NCBI GenBank assembly: GCA_946803715.1
Contig: CAMPET010000001.1
Span: 151,916 to 215,915, forward strand
Source of the DNA: Beroe ovata
Lineage: Eukaryota > Ctenophora > Nuda > Beroida > Beroidae
DNA length: 64,000 nt
Reading direction: 5' to 3'
The notes beneath the pieces were generated by a model. The model ran no database searches. It was not told the DNA's origin and saw only the letters and a program-made list of their open reading frames with translations. The translations under genes and the position numbers were made by a program. Positions 27,301-39,300 of this stretch are shown here, piece after piece. Each line of letters starts with the position of its first letter. Within the stretch, counting starts at the first letter, position 1.

Positions 27301-30300
27301 GATCCAATTTCGTTGTACAGTTTGAGTGTGTATTCGCCAGCTTCAGCCACGCTCACATCCTTTATTTCAAGAATTTGTTGTTCCTATAGAGAAAGGTAGA
27401 GGAGCTTCTTGGTAAATCTTGTGAAAGTAACTTCAGTTTTATACAAGACTTCGCTAAGGAATCATATAATCCTAGTTATATTAGACTGATAATGTATAAA
27501 TATATCATACGCTAGTAGAGGTTGAGATGTATTTGTTGAAATAGAACGTGTTGATGACACCATCGTAGTGATACCACTCAGCACTCAGGACTGAACCCTG
27601 GGCGAGAAAAAAACATGGTGTCAATATGAGTAAGTGATGTCAAAAGATCTAGAAAAGTTTTGTCTAGTGATATAGTGGTATCAAGAAATAATTGCGTGTA
27701 TAATGGTGTCAAACTATGAAAACTGAACATGTGGTGCCGTGAATAATTAAGTGGTGTCAAAGTCACAAACCGCAGTGTACGCTATGAGAGTCGCTGTTTC
27801 CCCCGCTATCACAGAAACATCGTTCAACAGCAAAACAATTGGTCTCTGATCTGCGAATTTCCAAATTATAGGTGAAGAATTCAGAGCTATGCGCTGGAAA
27901 CTTGAAGATTTCAGGGAACAGATCTATAGTTAGAGAACGAAACATCTACAAATTGACTCTCATTATAATAAATTTACCGCGCGGAGCAAGATGTATCTCC
28001 GTGGAAACGGTGTCATAGTTGCTAAGATACTGGCACGTGTAAACGCCCTGATCAGTGGGTAACTCCACCATTGACACCACTAACTTGCGTCCCTTGTTTA
28101 GGATTCGGTACCTCCCTGTGGTGACAGAAAATTTTTTTACTTCAATTCCTCATTTGAGACCCCTCGATATCAAAGAATAAAAGTGTGGTGTCAGTCGTTT
28201 CACTATTTTGTCCCATTTTCATGCACAAACTAAGCATTCCCATTTATTTTCAGACGCTGAAAAAAATTAGGGTGATGAATTTAGTACGATTGTATTGGAC
28301 TCATATGTTCTAACCTAACATTTGATAAGAAATTAGAATTTTCCTCGATTCCCGATGAACTAGCTCGAACATTTCCCGTTAAACGACAGATAAAGAGTGT
28401 TTCTGGACTGTTTTATGACGGAGAATCTGATTAGGAAATAATCATTGAACAAGCTCAATGGGAAATCGGTCAAAATTCCAATTCCTTAAAAATTGTGCGG
28501 ATTGAAGTCGCATGATAGATAGCTCAGCAGGGAAGCAAGATAGAGCTTAAATTTTATCGGGAGTCGATTCAGCGGCGAAAAATACGTAGGTATCGATGCT
28601 TTTTGCATTAAAATTGAGCAAAAAAATTTTCTGATCTTGGTGCGTCCCATTGATTTTCGTGTTTTGGCACTGTTTGCTTCCCACAGGTTTGAAATCGTAT
28701 TTGGGCGTGGTTTCACTGCAAGTATGAACTTCAAATGATGTCAATGACGGTTGATACTTGTGGTATGAGAGTAGGAGAGATGATTTGGTGAAAAAGTAGC
28801 GTCATAAATGCCACTTAAGTCCTCATTACAGACCTTTAAAATTGATGTGCAAAAGTGTGAGATCATCTACTTCACTTTTCACTGATACTCAGATCAGAAA
28901 TCCGGAGAAAATTTTTCCTCAGTTTAGCGACATATAAAGAGTGTTTCTAGACTGTTTTTGACGTAGAATCTGATTATGAAATAATCATTGAACTAGCTCA
29001 ATGGGAAATCGGTCAAAATCCCAAATCTTTCAAAGTTGTGGGGATTGAAGTCGCGCGATAGATAGCTCAACAGGGAAGCGAGATAGAGCTAAAATTTGAT
29101 CGGGAGTCGATTCAGCGGCCAAAAATACGTAGGAATCGATGGTTTTTGCATTAAAATTGAGCAAAAAAATTTTCTGATCTTGGTGCGTCCCATTGATTTT
29201 CGTGTTTTTGCACTGTTTGCTTCCTAGGGGTTTGAAATCGTGTTTTGGGTGTGGTTTCACTGCAAGTCTGAACTTCAAATGATGGCAATGAGGATTGATA
29301 CTTGTAGTGTGAGAGTAGGAGAGATGATTTGATGAAAAAGTAGCGTCATAAGTGCCGGTTAAGTCCTCATTACAGACCTTTAAAATCGACGTATAAAAGT
29401 GTGGGATCATCCACTTCACTTTTCACTGATACTCAGATCAGAAATCCGGAGAAAATTTTTCCTCAGTTTAGCGACAGATAAAGAGTGTTTCTAAACTGTT
29501 TTTTGACGTAGAATCCGATAATGAAATAATCATTGAACAAGCTCAATGGGAAATCGGTCAAAATTCCAATTCCTTCAAAGTAGTAAGGATTGATGTCGCA
29601 TGATAGATAGCTCAAGAGGGAAGCAAAATGGAGCTAAAATTTGATCGGGAATCGATTCAGCGGCCAAAAATACGTAGGAATCGATGGTTTTTGCATTAAA
29701 ATTGAGCAAAAAAATTTTCTGATCTTGGTGCGTCCCATTGATTTTCGTGTTTTTGCACTGTTTGCTTCCCACGGGTTTGAAATCGTGTTTTGGGTGTGGT
29801 TTCACTGCAAGTCTGAACTTCAAATGATAGCAATGAGGGCTGATACTTGTAGTGTGAGAGTAGGAGAGATGATTTAGTGAAAAAGTAGCGTCATAAGTGC
29901 CGGTTAAGTCCTCATTACAGACCTTTAAAATCGACCTATAAAAGTGTGGGATCATCCACTTCACTTTTCACTGATACTCAGATCTGAAATCCGGAGAAAA
30001 TTTTTCCTCAGTTTAGCGACAGATAAAGAGTGTTTCTAGACTGTTTTTTGACGTAGAATCCGATAATGAAATAATCATTGAACAAGCTCAATGGGAAATC
30101 GGTCAAAATTCCAATTCCTTCAAAGTAGTAAGGATTGATGTCGCATGATAGATAGCTCAAGAGGGAAGCAAAATGGAGCTAAAATTTGATCGGGAATCGA
30201 TTCAGCGGCCAAAAATACGTAGGAATCGATGGTTTTTGCATTAAAATTGAGCAAAAAAATTTTCTGATCTTGGTGCGTCCCATTGATTTTCGTGTTTTTG

Positions 30301-33300
30301 CACTGTTTGCTTCCCACGGGTTTGAAATCGTGTTTTGGGTGTGGTTTCACTGCAAGTCTGAACTTCAAATGATAGCAATGAGGGCTGATACTTGTAGTGT
30401 GAGAGTAGGAGAGATGATTTAGTGAAAAAGTAGCGTCATAAGTGCCGGTTAAGTCCTCATTACAGACCTTTAAAATCGACCTATAAAAGTGTGGGATCAT
30501 CCACTTCACTTTTCACTGATACTCAGATCTGAAATCCGGAGAAAATTTTTCCTCAGTTCAGCGACATATAAAGAGTGTTTCTGGACTGTTTTTTGACGTA
30601 GAATCCGATTATGATATGATCATTGAACTAGCTCAATGGGAAATCGGTCAAAATCCCAAATCTTTAAAAGTTGTAAGGATTGATGTCGCGAGATGTGTGG
30701 AAGAGAGCTATTTATACCTCCTGATGAAATCCTGTCCCCGGCTGGGGAAATCCATGTGATGGCTGCAGGATTTGTGTCATCAGTTGACACCACTACTTGT
30801 AGTGTTACGTTATCACCATTTGATGCCTGGGAGGGGAAAGGAGTAAGAGGATGGGAGCTGAAAAAACTTTGAGCCATACCTACCTAAGCGAGGGCTACCT
30901 AAGAGAAGGTTAAAGTATGGCTGAAAGAGAATGAGTAAGTTGCGACTCACGTGTACAATTGGTTGAAGAGGAGTCACCGTTGGTGTCATGGTAACCAGAA
31001 GTGAGAAGATAGCTTCATCCGATCCAGCTGAGTTGGACGCCACACATCTGTACCGAGAGTCAGCATCTGTGAGCTGGACAATAGGGGTGTAAGGATAATT
31101 TTACTGAGAATATTGGACATGCTGAGCATGAAGCTGCATTTTATTTCCGATGAAGTTTTATCAGACTGTGGTATTTCTGGCTCTGATTGCTGAAAGGAAA
31201 ATAACCCATCATTACCTGCACTTTTCGAACTGTTAGCATCGCTCCATCAGGTGTGATGATCGTTCTGGAAGAAGTGAGAACAGTGTCTCCTCTATACCAA
31301 GTTACAGCTGGTGATGGATACCCTGTGTGACATGACTATAATTAATGGTTTGACATGATGAGTGTAATCAAGGTCATCATTATTCAGAATACACAAGTCC
31401 GGCGAAGGGTCGAAAACTTGCATTTTTTGATCTCTTTTAGGGAATAGAGTCATGGGAAAATGAAATATGATCAAAGTTATCTATTATCGTACCAGAAACT
31501 AAGCATGAGAATACTGCATCCTGACCCGTAGTAACTCGCCGACTGTTGGCATTTGTCCAATAAACACGGGGAGTTTGCTGACGTGAGACAAGTGATGAGA
31601 TAAGATGAATTTGGAAGTCATGGTGCAAGCAGTTGTCATGGTGAATTATGGAATCGAACCTGTACGAAGAGTTGAAACTCTAGGTAACCGTTGTTGTAGT
31701 AGAACCTGCAATTGGCAATGTTAAGAGAAATGAGTCTTCCGAATGTTCGTTTTAACTAACTCTCGCATCAAAAGTTCGATTCAACTGACTTCCAAAGTCC
31801 TTAATCCACCACTTCGCACAAAAGTGCATTTTACCCCGAAGAAACCCTCACTCACCTGTAAAATCCAGCATCACTCTCCTCTACTCGCTCCACTCTGAGC
31901 TGGTCACGTGACACGAATACTCTCTCCCCATTGGTCAGTGTGGTGTAGTTGTGACTNCCTCATTACAGACCTTTAAAATCGACCTATAAAAGTGTGGGAT
32001 CATCCACTTCACTTTTCACTGATACTCAGATCTGAAATCCGGAGAAAATTTTTCCTCAGTTCAGCGACATATAAAGAGTGTTTCTGGACTGTTTTTTGAC
32101 GTAGAATCCGATTATGATATGATCATTGAACTAGCTCAATGGGAAATCGGTCAAAATCCCAAATCTTTAAAAGTTGTAAGGATTGATGTCGCGAGATGTG
32201 TGGAAGAGAGCTATTTATACCTCCTGATGAAATCCTGTCCCCGGCTGGGGAAATCCATGTGATGGCTGCAGGATTTGTGTCATCAGTTGACACCACTACT
32301 TGTAGTGTTACGTTATCACCATTTGATGCCTGGGAGGGGAAAGGAGTAAGAGGATGGGAGCTGAAAAAACTTTGAGCCATACCTACCTAAGCGAGGGCTA
32401 CCTAAGAGAAGGTTAAAGTATGGCTGAAAGAGAATGAGTAAGTTGCGACTCACGTGTACAATTGGTTGAAGAGGAGTCACCGTTGGTGTCATGGTAACCA
32501 GAAGTGAGAAGATAGCTTCATCCGATCCAGCTGAGTTGGACGCCACACATCTGTACCGAGAGTCAGCATCTGTGAGCTGGACAATAGGGGTGTAAGGATA
32601 ATTTTACTGAGAATATTGGACATGCTGAGCATGAAGCTGCATTTTATTTCCGATGAAGTTTTATCAGACTGTGGTATTTCTGGCTCTGATTGCTGAAAGG
32701 AAAATAACCCATCATTACCTGCACTTTTCGAACTGTTAGCATCGCTCCATCAGGTGTGATGATCGTTCTGGAAGAAGTGAGAACAGTGTCTCCTCTATAC
32801 CAAGTTACAGCTGGTGATGGATACCCTGTGTGACATGACTATAATTAATGGTTTGACATGATGAGTGTAATCAAGGTCATCATTATTCAGAATACACAAG
32901 TCCGGCGAAGGGTCGAAAACTTGCATTTTTTGATCTCTTTTAGGGAATAGAGTCATGGGAAAATGAAATATGATCAAAGTTATCTATTATCGTACCAGAA
33001 ACTAAGCATGAGAATACTGCATCCTGACCCGTAGTAACTCGCCGACTGTTGGCATTCGTCCAATAAACACGGGGAGTTTGCTGACGTGAGACAAGTGATG
33101 ATATTGGAAGAATTTGGAAGTCATGGTGCAAGCAGTTGTCATGGTGAATTATCGAATCGAACCTGTACGAAGAGTTGAAACTCTAGGTAACCGTTGTTGT
33201 AGTAGAACCTGCAATTGGCAATGTTAAGAGAAATGAGTCTTCTGAATGTTCTTTTTGAACTCACTATTGCATCAAAACTTCGATTCAACTAACTCCCAAA

Positions 33301-36300
33301 GTCATTAATCCACCACTTCGCACAAAAGTGCATTTTTTCCTGAAGAAACCCTCACTCACCTGTAAAATCCAGCATCACTCTCATCCACTTGCTCCACTCT
33401 GAGCTGGTCACGTGACACGAATACTCTCTCCCCATTGGTCAGTGTGGTGTAGTTGTGACTCCACGAATGGGTGGTCTCACTATCCCGTGGCTCATCCACA
33501 ACAACCTTGGTGGGGATAAATTTTAGGAATAGAATTTCTGTGTCAGAGGACTGGTCTGCACGGATCCCATCGGTTTCGATTCCCTGTTTAACATGCCGTA
33601 CAGCAAGTTTGCCGCCAAATCTTCATGATCAATTATCAATTCCCTCTCTTTGGATCAAGGTTAATTTAATGGCTTATTTCGCATTTCGGTATACCATCTC
33701 AGAAAAGGATATCGAGATAGAACACATGATTAGCAGTTTATATATCACGAATATAGCACGTCATGTATTCAGGTACTAACCGTGAATGTAGCGAAAGCAC
33801 CGAGATCCACGGTCTGTTTGAGTGGTGATACTGGATACACTGTAGCTGGTTCTGGGGGAACGAATCCTTCTTAAGGGAATCTAGATTTCAACAAATAGAC
33901 TGGGTCAAGTAACACCTCTCATAGAAAACAGGGCTCCGAAAAATACACGCGGAAATTTACCATAAGATGCGACACGTAGGGTTATGGTGGTGGTTGCTAT
34001 GTTGTGATCCGGATTAGAGACAAACACGCAGTACCTTCCACTGTCAGATGCCTAAGGATAGATTTCGAATTAGGGTAGAGGAGTGAAAACATTTTCGATC
34101 CATTGTTTCTAAGTAGTATGAATGAAAAAACCATCAAATGTAGATAGGAGACTTCTTACCTTAACATAGGGAATCACAAGTTGTTGCATGCTGTCTTGAA
34201 ATGATGAGGAGAAATTGATTTTTCTGCCATCTTCTCTTGTCCACGCAATCTAGGCAGCCATATGCATGTCACATTGTCACACTGTCACATTGAAAATTGC
34301 TTGGTTTTGTAGCGCGCGAACATAAAAATCTGATCAACGCGCGACGACAAATTATGGGCCTCGACGCGAAATAAAAATATGACAGGAATGTCGACCAAAC
34401 AACAACGATCGAGTGTCGGCCATCATGGACAAATCTCCACTCCCTCAGTCACCACCGATCATCCATCTTTTATCTTTTTATGAACAGTTCGATATGACTT
34501 AACAGAGGGCCAGGATATATCAATAATCAACTCTGCATGCTATATCAATCAACTGAAACGCGCGAAAATATATCCACTGTATATACGAGTACACGCGCGC
34601 ATTAATATTCGATAACGACAGGATAGTTTTCACCAAATTTTCTCGGCGCGCGTTACTCAAAGCCATCTTGCAACAATGCAATTGGAACATGTCAACATGG
34701 GTCACCTNACTCCACGAATGGGTGGTCTCACTATCCCGTGGCTCATCCACAACAACCTTGGTGGGGATAAATTTTAGGAATAGAATTTCTGTGTCAGAGG
34801 ACTGGTCTGCACGGATCCCATCGGTTTCGATTCCCTGTTTAACATGCCGTACAGCAAGTTTGCCGCCAAATCTTCATGATCAATTATCAATTCCCTCTCT
34901 TTGGATCAAGGTTAATTTAATGGCTTATTTCGCATTTCGGTATACCATCTCAGAAAAGGATATCGAGATAGAACACATGATTAGCAGTTTATATATCACG
35001 AATATAGCACGTCATGTATTCAGGTACTAACCGTGAATGTAGCGAAAGCACCGAGATCCACGGTCTGTTTGAGTGGTGATACTGGATACACTGTAGCTGG
35101 TTCTGGGGGAACGAATCCTTCTTAAGGGAATCTAGATTTCAACAAATAGACTGGGTCAAGTAACACCTCTCATAGAAAACAGGGCTCCGAAAAATACACG
35201 CGGAAATTTACCATAAGATGCGACACGTAGGGTTATGGTGGTGGTTGCTATGTTGTGATCCGGATTAGAGACAAACACGCAGTACCTTCCACTGTCAGAT
35301 GCCTAAGGATAGATTTCGAATTAGGGTAGAGGAGTGAAAACATTTTCGATCCATTGTTTCTAAGTAGTATGAATGAAAAAACCATCAAATGTAGATAGGA
35401 GACTTCTTACCTTAACATAGGGAATCACAAGTTGTTGCATGCTGTCTTGAAATGATGAGGAGAAATTGATTTTTCTGCCATCTTCTCTTGTCCACGCAAT
35501 CTAGGCAGCCATATGCATGTCACATTGTCACACTGTCACATTGAAAATTGCTTGGTTTTGTAGCGCGCGAACATAAAAATCTGATCAACGCGCGACGACA
35601 AATTATGGGCCTCGACGCGAAATAAAAATATGACAGGAATGTCGACCAAACAACAACGATCGAGTGTCGGCCATCATGGACAAATCTCCACTCCCTCAGT
35701 CACCACCGATCATCCATCTTTTATCTTTTTATGAACAGTTCGATATGACTTAACAGAGGGCCAGGATATATCAATAATCAACTCTGCATGCTATATCAAT
35801 CAACTGAAACGCGCGAAAATATATCCACTGTATATACGAGTACACGCGCGCATTAATATTCGATAACGACAGGATAGTTTTCACCAAATTTTCTCGGCGC
35901 GCGTTACTCAAAGCCATCTTGCAACAATGCAATTGGAACATGTCAACATGGGTCACCTCTTTAGGAAAACAATAGTTTACCTTGGTGCTACGTGAAGAAA
36001 GGTAACTATCTGCCTGAACACGAATCTGAAGTGTTACCCTGTCACCCACAGTACTGTAGACAGGGTCCACTGTAGCTGTAACTACGGGTGGTCCTGAAAT
36101 ACGGGTCACAAAAATGAACGATGTTCATAACTGATTCCGTTGCATTGATTCAGGCTTCTTTCCAAAAAACGTTGGCGTACAAAAACAATCTTCATATCAT
36201 CGAAAAGTTTGTGATTGTCAACATACCGATCACACGTAGGTACTTGGTGTATTTGTGTGATCCCCTGTTGTTTGTCGCCTCACACCCATAACCCCCTGCA

Positions 36301-39300
36301 TCGCTTGACTCCACTGATTCTATGACATGCCTCCATCTGCGATTATTGATAGGTCGAGCTCAATCAGGATGTTCCATGAATTTAAATCCTCCCTATTTTC
36401 AAGTATCACTAGCCATGTGATCCTTGCAGGAATAGCGAATTAATTGCAGAATTACTAATTAGTGCGAATTTTAACTACCTACTCTTTTCGCATAACACAA
36501 TATGAAAGTGTAATGAATCAGGGGAACTAACCCGGTAGCAACAATTTTCCCAGCGATTGACCATGTTATAGCTGGAGTTGGATTACCTTCTACATAGCAC
36601 TCCAGTGTCACCTGTTAGAGTGAGTGTAGAGGGAAGAAAACCGGGATAGCAAGACGTGGGAATGAAGCAATGTTGCTATGTAACGAATGTTGCTATGTGA
36701 CGAATGTTGCTATGTAACGAATGTTGCTATGTAGCGAGTTGTTGTGCATGTTTAGAATTCCAATGACATTCAAATGTGAGGATTGAAGTCACCGGGAAGC
36801 AAAATAGCAATTCGATGGGGGCACAATCAATGGGACACACCAATGCCAAAAAGATCCGAGAGTTGACAGTTGCAAAAGTTACATAGGGCCGTGTTACCTG
36901 TTGTCCGACAAGAATTGTGTCTGGAGCTACAACTCTCAACACAGTAGGTTGAGTGAAGACATCACTGATCGACACAGAGAAGTAGAGTTTGTTGGATGCC
37001 CCATTCACATTCTCCCCCACCACGCTGTATAGCCCTCTATCCCACTATGGAGAAATTGGAGGAGGAGAAGATTTTGGAACGAAAATTTGACGCGTCAATA
37101 GATCATTGGAGAAAGTATGATAATAGAGAAATATGGCAGAGGAAGTTTGGATCTTTTGACGAGAATAACAACTGTTGTTTAGAGTTGCAATGGATGGTCA
37201 CGTGTAGCGAACATGTCCCACTATCATACTCACAGATTGCACATTGTTTATGATGAGAGTCCGTCCACCGTCCACCAGCATGTACTTAGAACTAGACTCA
37301 ATCCTGAACTCCCCTGAACCTGAGTGGTTACCATGGTAACTATGGGTATGGTAACCTTGGTGAATATCACCATTGTAATTATTTGTCATGGTCAATTGAG
37401 ATTTACCTAGCGTATATAATTGAGGTAGCATGCATGCCGAAGCACGAAATTCTTCCTCTTTCAGAGAAATTCTTACCTCAATGTCCTACGAACATAAAGG
37501 CAATCTACGGAGTGATTGTAAAATGACATTCCTCAATTTCACTCACTCCCCATAACTCCCCATAACTCCCCCGACTCCCTTTTTACCTGATGACCTGGAT
37601 AAACTAGACAAGCTATATTCCCCTAGAACAACGCTCTCTACCGTTACCACTGAGCGACACATACACGAGGAACTTTCGGCAATTATACCATATAAGGCGA
37701 TGTGTTTGAATAACACACATATATTATTCCTACATAGGTTGTGATTATATAAATCAACTGCAGCTTATAGTGTCACGATAATAATCATCGATCGATTGAT
37801 ATTGGAATATCGATGACGAAATGTTAAATTATGTCGAGGTTACAATAGGAGACCTGTTTTTTGTCTTTTAATGAATGCCAAAATATGATCAATCATGCCA
37901 TTTTGAGACAGCATTGAACTTTGTGGATGCCACTTAGACGTACCATGCCCTTGTCAAAGATGGCTGAGGTTAGATGTTTCAACTACGACTGGGTATAGAG
38001 ATTTCTCAGTTCTGATAGGTAACTCCCACATCTCTTGCAGGTTATTAATGTGTAGTAAGTTATTAATATGAGTGCCACCTGTCCTATAAATAGTAACAAG
38101 CCACCCTCCGTGCTGATTGATATCACAGAATAGAGACCGTGAGGATTCATCGTGACAATTTCGTGAATTTCCACAGAAAAACGTGTTCGGAGGAAATTAA
38201 TAACAGTCACAAGGTGTGTGCGTGCGCAGTAGGGGATCACAGCTGAATGTACAATATGTACAGTGTACATATTGTACACATGTTAGTGTACATATTGTAC
38301 ACATGATACCTACTTATTGACATCCAGTGATATCTTAAATCTATCAGATGCAAAATTCCTAGTTTCCCCCTAAATTCCCCCTGCCTACAATCCACATTCC
38401 CTCATACCCACATTCCCCCAGCCCACATTCCCCCAGCCCACATTCACCCAGCCTACATACACCCTGCCCACATTCTCCCNNNNNNNNNNNNNNNNNNNNN
38501 NNNNNNNNNNNNNNNNNNNNNNNNNNNCCCAGCCCACATTCCCCCTGCCCACATTCCCCAGCCCACATTGCCCTGCCCACATTGCCCCTCAACTCACCAT
38601 CTCTCATCCAAATCACATCAGTGAGTGGGGGTGAGGATTCAACGCTCAGAGTTACCACAAATCCAGGATAAACCAATGGGAACAGAGATGTTGCGTTGGT
38701 GAGCAAGGGCGTTGCTATGGAAAGAGATAAATGTAGCTAACAGCAACGGGCAACCAATCACGTTGCTATGGCAACCAATCATTGCTCGGCGTCTGACTTA
38801 CCCAGGACGTTGATGTCGAAACTATCCGATGCCGTGATCTCTCTTCCATTCACTCGCACTTCTGCTGCGCAGGTAAACTCACGCTAAACAGGGAATTCCG
38901 AATAAGGTTGAAACTAGGGAACTTTGGAATAAGGACCCTTAGTTGAAGAAGTTGCACCAAACACATGTGACATAAGAAACAGTGAAACATGTAAGACTCA
39001 CAGAAGTTGATAGCCTAATCACATTGAAAACCCTATAAGCACGTAAAGATACATAAAATACGTGATGCACGCAAGCAACACATGACGTGACAATCATATA
39101 GGTAACCTGGTGTGAGAGGCGGGTGTCGCGAATGTTCAGGTAGGACGGGTTAGTTCCCAGAATCTGTACTCCCGGTACTATGACATCATTCGGTAACACC
39201 TGAACATGGAATCTGAGGGTTGGAAAGCAGATGGACAATCAATTTCCATTCAATCCGGAGGCAAATATTATGATCAATAAGATCTCGATTTGTCGCACTT

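Noticed and set aside
29030-30509. Three 129-codon minus-strand ORFs as a small gene family
   Set aside because: They lie within tandem repeat units, have no splice or domain evidence and fall in an intron that must be removed to join two halves of one Ig domain.
32221-33208. A second set of Ig exons as additional domains of the giant receptor
   Set aside because: Near-identical copies abutting a single N, with the gene in phase when only one set is used. Treated as overlapping contig ends.
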